A stretch of 64,000 bases of DNA from Radicibacter daui. GTDB taxonomy: Bacteria; Pseudomonadota; Alphaproteobacteria; Radicibacterales; Radicibacteraceae. Below the pieces are notes generated by a model. That model was not told the origin of the DNA. It did no database searches and worked only from the letters and a program-made list of their open reading frames with translations. The position numbers were made by a program, and so were the translations under genes. The stretch spans positions 1,570,501 through 1,634,500 of the forward strand of contig CP131056.1 of the NCBI GenBank assembly GCA_030657355.1, given 5' to 3'. The stretch's first letter is position 1. Each line of letters begins with the position of its first letter. Shown here one piece after another: positions 24,581-33,176 of this stretch.

Positions 24581-25696
24581 TCACGCGCTCCACAGGCGCG
24601 GTGTGCCCTTTTCCAGCGTCGGGATGATGGCTGACTGGATGAGGCGCGGGTTGGTCAGCACCTGGCTTATGGCCGCGACAAGGTTCTTAGTCGCGTTGGT
24701 GCTGAAGCCGAAATTCTGCTCGAAGAATTGCGCCCCCGGCGCCAGCGAGCGCTGGATCAGCTTGCAGTAGGAGATGATCTGCTCGTCCTCCATCTCCGCC
24801 ATGGAGAGGGTGTTGATGGCAAGATCGAGGTTGGGCACCTGCAGCGACGGGGCGTCGTAGTTGCTGACATAGGTAAAGCCCGGCCCTTCCGGCACGGGAT
24901 AGTCGGCCGTGGTCACCAGCGCGTGCGAGATGCCCGGAAAGACGGTCGCCAGATAACTGAGGCAGAAGGCCAGCGATTCCGGCAGGTCGATCAGCACGAT
25001 GCGGCTGTTGGGGATGATGCGCTTCAGGAAATAGGCAAGGCCCCCGAACCCGCTGCCGATCTCCATGATCCGGACGGTGGTGGTCTTCGACTTTTCGATG
25101 AGCGCCGGCAGGATGCCGCATTCATGCAGCAGGCAGATGCGCTCCAGATACATCCAGGTATCCTTGCTCAGCACCATGTCGTCGACGATCCAGCCGATCT
25201 CGCCGAATTTGGCCGGGAAGGAAAAGCGGTAGGCCTCCGGCAACTGGTTGGCCGTGTTGCAGAACTTATGGACGCTTTCGTCCGGGTTGCCGACCAGCAT
25301 GCGCAGGAAGCGATCATAGTCCGCCGGCAGCTTTTCGCGGATCCACGGGCGGTGCACCGCAGGGGCCAGCGTTGCCAGCTGATAACCGGAAAAAGCCTGC
25401 GAATAGAGGCGCAGCTTCTTGAGGATGTCGTAGTCGCGCTGCATCAGCAGGGCAAAGCTGGTCATGAAGGACGTCGTCTGGGCGTCGATCTCATAGACCT
25501 GCTTCTTGGTCGGATCCCAGTTGCCGGAGGGCTGGGCGGTTGCATCCAGCCTGCCTTCGCTGGTCAGCGCCTGCCGGCGGGCAATCAGCCCTTCGATCCC
25601 GCCGAGAATGGCGTTGATATTATCGAATTCCTGTTGGGAAAGTGCGGAGGAGGCGTCGGAGAAAAGAAAACCGTTCAGTCTCGGTTGCCACGCCAC
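24581..25696 (-). CDS. Putative sugar O-methyltransferase (NanM-like, TIGR04371 type)
   Basis: Protein of 371 residues with a C-terminal SAM-binding domain (RIMEIGSGFGGLAYFLKRII, then RIVLIDLPESLAF, then LAINTLSMAEMEDE), preceded by a helical domain rich in aromatic residues. This arrangement matches putative sugar O-methyltransferases found in polysaccharide clusters. I start at GTG 25696, because GAGGAG lies 6 bases upstream; a TTG at 25759 would add 21 unlikely residues. It is convergent with the preceding methyltransferase and closes the sugar locus. Confidence 0.75.
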   Translation of the reverse strand: MAWQPRLNGFLFSDASSALSQQEFDNINAILGGIEGLIARRQALTSEGRLDATAQPSGNWDPTKKQVYEIDAQTTSFMTSFALLMQRDYDILKKLRLYSQAFSGYQLATLAPAVHRPWIREKLPADYDRFLRMLVGNPDESVHKFCNTANQLPEAYRFSFPAKFGEIGWIVDDMVLSKDTWMYLERICLLHECGILPALIEKSKTTTVRIMEIGSGFGGLAYFLKRIIPNSRIVLIDLPESLAFCLSYLATVFPGISHALVTTADYPVPEGPGFTYVSNYDAPSLQVPNLDLAINTLSMAEMEDEQIISYCKLIQRSLAPGAQFFEQNFGFSTNATKNLVAAISQVLTNPRLIQSAIIPTLEKGTPRLWSA

Positions 25697-25796
25697 GTTT
25701 CTCTCCTCGTCGGTCGGGTAATTGCCTTTATTTGTACGGCTTTGGCTGTGAACAGGCAAAATAAACCGCGCGTGATCGATGGCCCAGCCAAAGAAA

Positions 25797-25824
25797 AAGG
25801 GAAGGCGCGGGGCCTTCCCTTTTT
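25797..25824. terminator. Intrinsic terminator downstream of the sulfite reductase operon
   Basis: Ten-bp stem AAGGGAAGGC / GCCTTCCCTT (25797-25806 with 25812-25821) and a five-base loop. T-rich runs occur on both strands, so it can end the minus-strand operon that stops at 25852. Confidence 0.85.
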
Positions 25825-25851
25825 GATCTGGTCGTCTGTACGGACAGCTGG

Positions 25852-26379
25852 TTACTCCGCCGCCTGCTCCTGCCGCTCCCAGCGGCCGGTGCGCAGCGCG
25901 GTGATCCAGGGGCGGCCGTCGGCCGTCGGCTGGTACCAGACCGACAGTTCCTTGAGCGCTGCCGCCCAGGCCTCTTCGGCATCGGCACGCGGGATCAGGT
26001 AGCTGTCGAAGCCGCAGCGCTGCATGAACAGCAGCTGGTCGCGCAGCACTTCGCCGGTGGCGCGGATGCGGCCGGTAAAGCCCAGCCGCTCGCGCAGGAT
26101 GCGGGCGCTGGAAAAGGCACGGCCGTCATTGAACTTGGGGAAGTCGAGCGCGACGAGGCTGACGCGGGAGAGGTCCTCTGCCGTCAGCTGCTCCACATCC
26201 TCGCCGGCCTTGACCGCAAGGCCCAGTGGGCCTTCATGCGCGGCCCAGGCCTCACGCTCCGCCAGATAACGGGCGAAGGGCACAATCACGGCGGCAGCGG
26301 GGTTTGCCGGCGACGGGTCTTCTTCCGTCAGCGTCTGCCACGTATCCTCGACGATATGGCCGTTCTCAAGCAGCGGCAT
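25852..26379 (-). CDS. DUF934 family protein, sulfite-reductase associated
   Basis: Protein of 175 residues of the DUF934 family, recurrently found beside sulfite reductase genes in proteobacteria. Characteristic segments are VALDFPKFNDGRAFSSARIL, LRERLGFTGRIRATGEVLRD and LLFMQRCGFDSYLI. The biochemical role is not established; an accessory function in sulfite reduction is inferred from gene neighbourhood. I start at ATG 26379, with GAGGAG 7 bases upstream; it overlaps the end of the reductase gene, so translation is coupled. Confidence 0.85.
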   Translation of the reverse strand: MPLLENGHIVEDTWQTLTEEDPSPANPAAAVIVPFARYLAEREAWAAHEGPLGLAVKAGEDVEQLTAEDLSRVSLVALDFPKFNDGRAFSSARILRERLGFTGRIRATGEVLRDQLLFMQRCGFDSYLIPRADAEEAWAAALKELSVWYQPTADGRPWITALRTGRWERQEQAAE

Positions 26380-28036
26380 CGAGATTCTCCTCAGCAAAAG
26401 CTTCCTTGAACGGCCCGATACCGAGCCGCTCGACCGTGGCGATGAACTTCTCGCCCGGCTGACGCAGCTTCAGGTAGGTGTTCACGATCACGTCGATGGC
26501 ATCGATCACGCGGTCATAGCTGACAGCGGGGCCTACACGGTCGCCGAGTTTGGCGAACTCGTCCGCCCGGCCACCGATGGTGATCTGGTAAAATTCCTCG
26601 CCGCGCTTGTCGACGCCCAGAATGCCGATATGGCCGACATGGTGATGGGCGCAGGCATTGATGCAGCCGGAGATGTTGACATGCAGTCGGCCGATATCGT
26701 GTTGCTTTTCGAGGCTGGCGAAATGCTTCGACAGGCGCTGGGCCACCGGGATGGAGCGGGCCGTTGCCAGCGCGCAGTAATCCATGCCCGGGCAGGCGAT
26801 GACATCGCTGATAAGGCCGATATTGGCGGTCGCGAGGTCATGCGCCTTCAGCTTCTGCCACAGGGCGTAAAGGTCGCTCTGGCGCACGTTCGGCAGCACA
26901 AGGTTCTGCTCATGCGCCACGCGCAGTTCGCTGAGGCTGTATTCGTCGGCAAGGTCCGCCAGCGCGTCCATCTGGTCGGCAGAGGCGTCGCCGGGAATGC
27001 CGCCGATGGGCTTCAGCGAAATGTCGACGATGGCATAACCCGGCTGGCGGTGCGCGGTGATCGCCACCTTGGCCCAGGCGCGGAATTCGGCATCCTCGAA
27101 CAGCTTTGCCTCATAGCCGCTGTCCCTGGCCGGTAGCGTCTCATAGGCCGGCGGGGCGAAGTAGGCGCGGATGCGCTCCACCTCTTCCTGCGGCACGGTG
27201 AGGGCACCGTCCTTCAGGCTTTCCCATTCCTCGTCGGCCTGACGGCGATATTCCTCGATGCCGATATCGTCGACGAGGATCTTGATGCGGGCCTTGTACT
27301 TGTTATCGCGGCGGCCATAGCGGTTATAGACGCGCAGGATGGCTTCCAGATAGCTCAGCAGATGCTCGGCCGGCATGAACTCGGCAATCGTCTTGCCGAT
27401 ATAGGGGGTGCGGCCAAGGCCGCCGCCGACGATGATCTCGAAGCCGATCTTGCCTTCGGCGTTCTTGTGGGCACGCAGGCCGATATCGTGCACCTTGACG
27501 GCAGCCCGGTCGCTGGGCGAGCCGGTGACGGCGATCTTGAACTTGCGCGGCAGGAAGCTGAATTCCGGGTGCAGGGTCGACCACTGGCGCACCAGCTCGG
27601 ACCATACGCGCGGGTCTTCCACCTCTTCGGCGACAACGCCGCCATACTGGTCGGCCGTCACGTTGCGGATGCAGTTGCCGGACGACTGGATGCCATGCAT
27701 CTCGGCCTCGGCCAGCACTTCCAGAATCTCGGGGATCTCTTCCAGCGTCGGCCAGTTGTACTGGATGTTCTGCCGGGTGGTGAAATGGCCATAGCCCTTG
27801 TCATAGGTGCGGGCGACATGGGCGAGCGTGCGCATCTGGCGGCTGGAGAGCGTGCCGTAGGGGATGTTGATACGCAGCATGTAGGCGTGCAGCTGCAGAT
27901 AAACACCGTTCATCAGGCGCAGCGGCTTGAACTGGTCCTCGGTGATCTCGCCGGACTGGCGGCGGGCCACCTGGTTGCGGAACTGGCGGGCACGTTCCAG
28001 CACCAGCGTGCGGTCGAATTCGTCGTAACGGTACAT
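26366..28036 (-). CDS. cysI: Assimilatory sulfite (nitrite/sulfite) reductase hemoprotein
   Basis: Siroheme and [4Fe-4S] reductase of 556 residues, predicted to reduce sulfite to sulfide in cysteine synthesis. The N-terminal half carries KGYGHFTTRQNIQYNW and SSGNCIRNVTAD for siroheme binding. The cluster ligands are CPGMDYC and GCINACAHHH near residues 420-470, the classic CX5C...CX3C pattern. It sits between DUF2849 and DUF934 genes, which favours sulfite over nitrite as substrate. No flavoprotein CysJ is nearby, so the electron donor may be ferredoxin. Confidence 0.92.
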   Translation of the reverse strand: MYRYDEFDRTLVLERARQFRNQVARRQSGEITEDQFKPLRLMNGVYLQLHAYMLRINIPYGTLSSRQMRTLAHVARTYDKGYGHFTTRQNIQYNWPTLEEIPEILEVLAEAEMHGIQSSGNCIRNVTADQYGGVVAEEVEDPRVWSELVRQWSTLHPEFSFLPRKFKIAVTGSPSDRAAVKVHDIGLRAHKNAEGKIGFEIIVGGGLGRTPYIGKTIAEFMPAEHLLSYLEAILRVYNRYGRRDNKYKARIKILVDDIGIEEYRRQADEEWESLKDGALTVPQEEVERIRAYFAPPAYETLPARDSGYEAKLFEDAEFRAWAKVAITAHRQPGYAIVDISLKPIGGIPGDASADQMDALADLADEYSLSELRVAHEQNLVLPNVRQSDLYALWQKLKAHDLATANIGLISDVIACPGMDYCALATARSIPVAQRLSKHFASLEKQHDIGRLHVNISGCINACAHHHVGHIGILGVDKRGEEFYQITIGGRADEFAKLGDRVGPAVSYDRVIDAIDVIVNTYLKLRQPGEKFIATVERLGIGPFKEAFAEENLDAAA

Positions 28037-28119
28037 CGCTCGATCAAACCTGTCAGTTCAGGCCAGGGCCGGAAGAGGGCAGCTGGCGCTTGTTCCTGAT
28101 ATCGCCTGGAAGGCCTGCT

Positions 28120-28440
28120 TCAGGCCGCGTGGCCCTTGGGGCCCCATACCTGCTTGCCGAGATCCAGCCGGACACTGGGGCCCAGAGTGCGGATCTTCTC
28201 GCGATACTTGGTCGGCTCCAGCCGGCCTTCGGCATCGCGCACCACATCCATCAGGTAAGGATCTACGGCAGTCGCCTGATAGCTGCCGGTCTTGGCTTCG
28301 GCCAGCAGGGCCTCGCCGGCATCCTTGCCGGCCGGACACAGCCTGGCTTCATTGATGTCGGCCACCCAGCGGGCATCGCCGGCAAAATACACGACGATCC
28401 CGTCATTCAGGCGATTGGCGGTCACGATCTGCTCGGCCAT
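28120..28440 (-). CDS. DUF2849 family protein, first gene of the sulfite reductase operon
   Basis: Small protein of 106 residues of the DUF2849 family, usually located directly upstream of cysI in alphaproteobacteria. The start AEQIVTANRLNDGIVVYFA and the C-terminal KYREKIRTLGPSVRLDLGKQ are characteristic. No catalytic motif or membrane segment is apparent, and its function in sulfite reduction is unknown. I choose ATG 28440; an ATG at 28464 adds eight less conserved residues. About 80 bases separate it from cysI. Confidence 0.83.
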   Translation of the reverse strand: MAEQIVTANRLNDGIVVYFAGDARWVADINEARLCPAGKDAGEALLAEAKTGSYQATAVDPYLMDVVRDAEGRLEPTKYREKIRTLGPSVRLDLGKQVWGPKGHAA

Positions 28441-28666
28441 GCGCAGGCGGCTCCAACTATTCACAAGTCAAGATTGTTTAATCTGATTTTTATGTAGAAT
28501 GGCGGGTCCGGTGTCTTTTGGCAATGGAAAACTGCCGCACCGCAGCGTTCCCTGTAATGCAAATCACACGGGTATCGGTGTTGAAATGGGCTGGTTCGGA
28601 ACCCCGGCCTGTTTATCGGCGTTACTCCTGCAACCGATGCCACACATCAGTGAAGAGGAAATGTCC

Positions 28667-28810
28667 ATGTCCGCTACCGTGCGCGCCCTCATTCTGCTTG
28701 GCCTGCTGTCGTCCGCTGCCGTCTCGATCGCCGCGTGTTCGCACACCGTCGAAGGCGCGGGCGATGACATCCAGAAGATGGGCAACGAAGTGGAAGATGC
28801 CACCGACTAA
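28667..28810 (+). CDS. Entericidin-like small lipoprotein 1
   Basis: Lipoprotein precursor of 47 residues. A hydrophobic signal segment (RALILLGLLSSAAVSIA) ends in the lipobox IAAC with Cys24 as the lipidation site. The mature peptide (CSHTVEGAGDDIQKMGNEVE) has the G-G-D-I pattern of the entericidin A/B family. In Escherichia coli these are small envelope lipoproteins linked to stationary-phase lysis. ATG 28667 has AGAGGA 7 bases upstream; ATG 28661 is too close to it. A second protein of the same length lies about 240 bases downstream. Confidence 0.85.
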   Translation: MSATVRALILLGLLSSAAVSIAACSHTVEGAGDDIQKMGNEVEDATD

Positions 28811-28878
28811 CCCTTCCCGGATCTGACCGGTAACGCCGCCCGGCCCCATTGTCCAAGGGTCACCGCGGGCGGATATGA

Positions 28879-28917
28879 CAAGGGGCGGCCCGCCTTGAAT
28901 AAGCGGGCCGCCCCTTG
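28879..28917 (+). terminator. Strong stem-loop after entericidin-like gene 1
   Basis: Perfect 15-bp inverted repeat (28879-28893 with 28903-28917) and a nine-base loop. The T-tract that follows is poor (TTGTGCGTTT), so it may act as a weak terminator, an mRNA 3'-end stabiliser, or both. Confidence 0.6.
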
Positions 28918-29046
28918 TGCGTTTCCGGACAGTGCTTGCCGGGTCGACGGGCTTGCCTTGGTGCGCGGCTTCGCGCCATTCTCCGCGATGCGAAACGCCC
29001 GTCTCTGCCGGGCGCCGGGAATGAACCTGAAGGACGAGGTCCGATC

Positions 29047-29190
29047 ATGCGCCGACTTGCGCATCTTGCCCTGTGTGCCCTGCTGCTTGCCGCTACCGTG
29101 CCGCTGCTTTCCGCCTGCGGAAACACCATGCGGGGGGCCGGCAGGGATATCGAGCGCATGGGGCAGGCGGTCCAGAACGCCGCGCCATGA
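29047..29190 (+). CDS. Entericidin-like small lipoprotein 2
   Basis: Second entericidin-family precursor, also 47 residues. The signal segment AHLALCALLLAATVPL ends in lipobox LSAC with Cys24, exactly as in copy 1. The mature peptide CGNTMRGAGRDIERMGQAVQ shares the GxGxDIxxMG core but is basic rather than acidic. The opposite charge of the mature parts recalls paired toxin/antidote-type lipoproteins, though that comparison is inference. The frame extends upstream to 28915 but only this start gives a lipoprotein signal. A terminator follows directly. Confidence 0.85.
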   Translation: MRRLAHLALCALLLAATVPLLSACGNTMRGAGRDIERMGQAVQNAAP

Positions 29191-29191
29191 C

Positions 29192-29222
29192 AAAAGGCCA
29201 GCCGGAGCGCGGCTGGCCTTTT
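29192..29222. terminator. Bidirectional intrinsic terminator between entericidin-like gene 2 and sppA
   Basis: Twelve-bp stem AAAAGGCCAGCC / GGCTGGCCTTTT with a seven-base loop, symmetric A and T ends. It lies between convergent genes and can serve both. Confidence 0.88.
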
Positions 29223-29247
29223 CCCGTCCCCGGTTTCTTTCTTCCGG

Positions 29248-30975
29248 TCAGTTACCGTTAAGGCCCACGGGCTCCATGCGTACGCTGCGGCTTTCCGCGC
29301 TTTCCGTCGCAGCCAGATAAAGGCTGGTGGCGGTCTTGAGCACGGCGTGCAGGCCAGGATTGCTGACCATGGCCAGCAGTTCTTCCAGCATGCCGCTCGG
29401 CTTCGGAAAGACTTCGAGCTGTGCGTCGCCCTTGATATCGGCAAGCCGGCGGGCCTCGTCGATGGCGGTATCGAGCCCGCCCAGCACATCGACCAGCCCC
29501 TTTTCCTGTGCCTGTCTTCCGGTCCACACCCGGCCTTCGGCAATCGCTTCCACGGCTTCCGGCGTCAGGTGCCGGGCCTCGGCCACGCGGCTGATAAAGC
29601 CGTGATAGATGACATCCGTCACCTCGCCCAGGCGCTCCTGCTCGGCCGGGGTGAAGGAACCGCCGCCCCACATGCCGGCATTGGCACCGAAGCGGGTTTC
29701 CGCCCAGTTGACCCCCAGTTCCTGCCAGAAGGCGTCGGTCACGATCTTGCCGGAGAAGACGCCGATGGAGCCGGTGAGCGTTGCCGGTTCGGCAACGATG
29801 CGGTCGGCGGCGCTCGCTACCCAGTATCCGCCCGAAGCGGCGACATCGGCCATGGAGACGACGACCTTGACGCCGGCCTTCTGGGCTTTCTGGATCGCGC
29901 GGCGGATGGTCTCCGAAGCGCTGGCCGAACCGCCGCCGGTGTTGAGGCGCAGGACGATGGCCCTGGCGCCGGAAGAGACGGCATCGGCAATGCCCTGGGA
30001 GATATCGTCGGCAGCCATCAATTCGCTGTCGAAAGGGCCACCCGGACCGGCGCTGCCGCCCACGATGTTGCCTTCGCCCTGGATGAGGGCAACGGTGGGG
30101 TCATCCGAAGACCAGCCATTTCCGGCGGCGGCGTGGTAGTCGTCGACGGTGACAAGCTCGGCACCCTTGCCGGCACGCTCCAGCGCCGCATCCTCGATCT
30201 CGTCGACATAGGCGATACGGTCGATGAGGCCCGCAGTCCTGGCGGCTTCGCCGGTCAGCGGCCCCTGGTCGAGCAGGGACTGTACCTTGGCCTGCGGCAG
30301 GTTACGGTCGGCGGCGATCCCGGCGAGAATCTGGCTGCCCATATCGCCCACCAGCCACTCCGTCATCTCGCGATTGGCGGGCGTGATGTTGCTTTCGGTC
30401 GCAATTTCCGGCGCGGTCTTGTAGGCGCCGCGCTTTTCGCCTTCGGCGGAGAGCTTCCACTTCTCAAGCGCCGAGCGTGCAAAAGGCTGGCGTGCCGCGA
30501 TGCCCGTCAGGCCCACGCCGCCAAGCGGCTGCACGCCGACCAGATCGAAGGCGCTGGCGAGGAAAGTTGAAATCGTGCCATCGCCCAGATCGCCCAGCCC
30601 GGTGGAGGCCACCATGGCGAAGCGGCCGCTGGAGCGGAAGCTGTGCACGGCGTCGCGCAGTTCCTGCGCCTGCGGCAGGCTGAGGGCGTTGCCATCGATA
30701 TAGGCAACGAGCCCGTGTACATGCGGGTCCTTCTCCGCGCGTGTCAGCGTCAGGATCACATCGCGCAGCGAACTTTCTTCGCCCACCAGCGGGGCAAGGG
30801 CCGAGTTGGCCGAACTGTCGGGCAGACCGTTGCGCAGATCGAGCGTCAGGACGACGTTGTCCGGCAGTTCCGGTCTGGACGGCAGCAGCTTGCCGGCCAG
30901 GAAAATGCCGCCGGCAACAAGGATCACCGCCAGAAGGCCGATGATCGCGAACAATCGAACGATAAACTTCACCAT
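29248..30975 (-). CDS. sppA: Signal peptide peptidase SppA, 67K type
   Basis: Membrane-anchored S49 protease of 575 residues that degrades cleaved signal peptides in the periplasm. An N-terminal membrane segment is visible (IVRLFAIIGLLAVILVAGGIF). The 67K form has two tandem S49 domains: the catalytic lysine is in GEKRGAYKTAPE in the N-terminal repeat, and the nucleophile serine in VAASGGYWVASAAD in the C-terminal repeat. It is convergent with the entericidin genes. A second, shorter S49 peptidase is encoded at 45513-46367. Confidence 0.92.
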   Translation of the reverse strand: MVKFIVRLFAIIGLLAVILVAGGIFLAGKLLPSRPELPDNVVLTLDLRNGLPDSSANSALAPLVGEESSLRDVILTLTRAEKDPHVHGLVAYIDGNALSLPQAQELRDAVHSFRSSGRFAMVASTGLGDLGDGTISTFLASAFDLVGVQPLGGVGLTGIAARQPFARSALEKWKLSAEGEKRGAYKTAPEIATESNITPANREMTEWLVGDMGSQILAGIAADRNLPQAKVQSLLDQGPLTGEAARTAGLIDRIAYVDEIEDAALERAGKGAELVTVDDYHAAAGNGWSSDDPTVALIQGEGNIVGGSAGPGGPFDSELMAADDISQGIADAVSSGARAIVLRLNTGGGSASASETIRRAIQKAQKAGVKVVVSMADVAASGGYWVASAADRIVAEPATLTGSIGVFSGKIVTDAFWQELGVNWAETRFGANAGMWGGGSFTPAEQERLGEVTDVIYHGFISRVAEARHLTPEAVEAIAEGRVWTGRQAQEKGLVDVLGGLDTAIDEARRLADIKGDAQLEVFPKPSGMLEELLAMVSNPGLHAVLKTATSLYLAATESAESRSVRMEPVGLNGN

Positions 30976-31054
30976 AAGCGGGCCTTTGCTGCGGTGACGC
31001 GTTGAACAGCCGCCCGGTCATGCCTCCCTTGGAGGAATGCCTGGCGGCGGACTG

Positions 31055-32164
31055 TCAAGGCAGGGTGCTTTCAGGGAAAACGCCGCACTGGGCGCGGTGG
31101 CGCAGCAGATGATCTGCCAGCACGATGGCCATCATGGCCTCACCGACGGGAACGGCACGAATGCCCACGCAGGGATCATGCCGGCCCTTGGTCACGATAT
31201 CCGCATCTTCGCCGTGAATGGTCACAGTGCGGCGGGGCTGGAGAATGGAGCTGGTCGGCTTGACGGCAAAGCGCACGACCACCGGCTGGCCGCTGGAAAT
31301 GCCGCCCAGAATGCCGCCGGCGTGGTTGGAGAGGAACTGGACCTCGCCATTTTCGCCCATGCGCATTTCATCGGCATTTTCTTCGCCGCTATAGGCCGCG
31401 GCGGCAAAACCGTCGCCGATCTCCACGCCCTTCACGGCATTGATGGTCATCATCGCCGCGGCAAGGTCGCTGTCGAGCTTGCCGTAGATCGGCTCGCCAA
31501 GGCCGGGCGGCACACCTTCGGCCACCACCTCGACCACCGCGCCGAAGGAACTGCCGCTCTTGCGGGCAGCATCAAGTGCGTTCGCCCACTCTTCGGCAGC
31601 GACCGGGTCGGGGCAGAAGAAGGGGTTGTTGCCAACCTCGGACCAGTCCCAGCGGCTGCGGTCGAGCGTATGGGGCCCCATCTGGATCAAGGCGCCGCGC
31701 AGGGAGAATTTGTTGCCGAGGAAGTGGGAGAGCACCTGCCGGGCAACGCCGCCGGCGGCAACGCGCATCGCCGTCTCTCGGGCGGAGGAACGTCCGCCGC
31801 CGCGATAGTCGCGGATGCCGTATTTCTTCCAGTAGGTATAGTCCGCATGGCCGGGGCGGAACTTCTCGGCGATCTCGGAATAATCCTTCGAGCGCTGATC
31901 GGTGTTGGCAATCATGAGCCCGACGGGAGTGCCTGTCGTCTTGCCTTCAAACACGCCGGAGACGATGCGCACGGCATCGTCCTCGCGGCGCTGCGTGGTA
32001 AAGCGCGACTGGCCGGGCTTGCGCAGGTCAAGCCACGGCTGGAGATCCTCGGCCGACAGCGGGACCTGCGGCGGCACCCCATCCACCACGCAGCCGATTT
32101 CAGGCCCGTGGCTTTCACCGAAGGTGGTGAACCGGAAGAATTCGCCGAAGCTGTTACCCGCCAT
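31055..32164 (-). CDS. aroC: Chorismate synthase
   Basis: FMN-dependent enzyme of 369 residues that forms chorismate from EPSP, the last step of the shikimate pathway. Signatures are [18 protein letters not shown] at the N-terminus, [20 protein letters not shown] and [20 protein letters not shown] in the middle, and [19 protein letters not shown] near the end. The order of genes is fabI, then aroC, on the minus strand with an 18-base gap, so they may share a transcript although the products belong to different pathways. Confidence 0.96.
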   Translation of the reverse strand: MAGNSFGEFFRFTTFGESHGPEIGCVVDGVPPQVPLSAEDLQPWLDLRKPGQSRFTTQRREDDAVRIVSGVFEGKTTGTPVGLMIANTDQRSKDYSEIAEKFRPGHADYTYWKKYGIRDYRGGGRSSARETAMRVAAGGVARQVLSHFLGNKFSLRGALIQMGPHTLDRSRWDWSEVGNNPFFCPDPVAAEEWANALDAARKSGSSFGAVVEVVAEGVPPGLGEPIYGKLDSDLAAAMMTINAVKGVEIGDGFAAAAYSGEENADEMRMGENGEVQFLSNHAGGILGGISSGQPVVVRFAVKPTSSILQPRRTVTIHGEDADIVTKGRHDPCVGIRAVPVGEAMMAIVLADHLLRHRAQCGVFPESTLP

Positions 32165-32182
32165 CGTACCGGTCCGTTTCTC

Positions 32183-33037
32183 TTAAGCCTTGTTGGCCAT
32201 GCCGGAGAGCAGTTCGGCGGTGTCGCCGGCCGTGTCGACGGCAACCATGCCGACGGCATGGTAACCGGCATCGACATGGTGCGTCTCACCGGTAACGCCG
32301 CGCGACAGGTCGGAGAGCAGATAAAGGCCGGAGAGACCGACATCTTCGATAGAGACGTTGCGGCGCAGCGGGGCGTTGAACTCGTTCCACTTCAGGATGA
32401 AGCGGAAGTCGCCAATGCCGGAGGCGGCGAGCGTCTTGATCGGGCCGGCGGAGATGGAATTGACGCGGATGCCGTCCTTGCCCAGGTCCTCGGCGAGGTA
32501 ACGCACCGAGGCTTCCAGCGCGGCTTTGGCGACGCCCATCACGTTATAGTGGGGCATCACCTTCTCGGCGCCGAAATAGGTGAGGGTGAGCATGGAGCCG
32601 CCCGGGCCCATCAGCGCGGCGGCGCGCTGGGCAACAGCGGTGAAACTGAAGCAGGAGATGTCCATGGTGAGGGCGAAGTTGGCGCGGGTGGTGTCCACAT
32701 AACGCCCGTCGAGTTCGCGCTTGTCGGAAAAGCCGATGGCGTGAACCACGAAGTCGAGGCCGCCCCACTTGTCCTTGATCTCGGCAAAAGTCGCATCCAG
32801 CGCTTCGTCCGAGCCTACGTCGCATTCCAGCACGTGCTCGACGCCGATCTGCTCGGCCAACGGCACCACGCGCTTCTTCAGCGCGTCACCCTGGTAGGTG
32901 AAGGCGAGGCGGGCGCCCTGCGCAGCCACGGCACGGGCAATGCCCCAGGCCAGCGAACGGTCATTGGCGACACCCATGATCAGGCCGCGTTTGCCCTGCA
33001 TCAGGGAGCCGGTAGGCAGATCGCTCAGGTCGGTCAT
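32183..33037 (-). CDS. fabI: Enoyl-[acyl-carrier-protein] reductase (NADH), FabI
   Basis: Short-chain dehydrogenase-like reductase of 284 residues completing each cycle of fatty-acid elongation. The atypical cofactor motif GLIMGVANDRSLAWGIARAV is the FabI hallmark, and the catalytic pair is in YFGAEKVMPHYNVMGVAKAA (Tyr-x6-Lys). SAGPIKTLAASGI follows. It is divergent from the YihY-family gene, with a 12-bp palindrome in the shared intergenic region. Triclosan sensitivity cannot be judged here. Confidence 0.94.
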   Translation of the reverse strand: MTDLSDLPTGSLMQGKRGLIMGVANDRSLAWGIARAVAAQGARLAFTYQGDALKKRVVPLAEQIGVEHVLECDVGSDEALDATFAEIKDKWGGLDFVVHAIGFSDKRELDGRYVDTTRANFALTMDISCFSFTAVAQRAAALMGPGGSMLTLTYFGAEKVMPHYNVMGVAKAALEASVRYLAEDLGKDGIRVNSISAGPIKTLAASGIGDFRFILKWNEFNAPLRRNVSIEDVGLSGLYLLSDLSRGVTGETHHVDAGYHAVGMVAVDTAGDTAELLSGMANKA

Positions 33038-33164
33038 GGTTGCGGTTATCCTTCCGCTTGAAACATTATTGGCAATCCGGCTCAGCCGGTCCGGGCATCG
33101 CCGCGCTTTGGGTGCGGCGCAATGTGGCAGGCTGGCGGTTGGTGGCGCATCCTACACCAACCTA

Positions 33165-33176
33165 TTGACCGGTCAA
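33165..33176. promoter_or_regulatory. Perfect palindrome TTGACCGGTCAA between fabI and the YihY-family gene
   Basis: Twelve-base perfect palindrome, 128 bases upstream of fabI and 93 bases upstream of the divergent membrane-protein gene. Size and symmetry fit a TetR-type operator, and the site could control either promoter. No TetR gene lies in this window. Confidence 0.4.

Noticed and set aside
26366-28036. Dissimilatory or assimilatory nitrite reductase
   Set aside because: The siroheme family cannot be separated by motifs alone, but the DUF2849 and DUF934 neighbours point to sulfite.
31037-33061. 674-codon open frame on the plus strand
   Set aside because: It is opposite aroC and fabI, both unambiguous; it has no recognisable domain.
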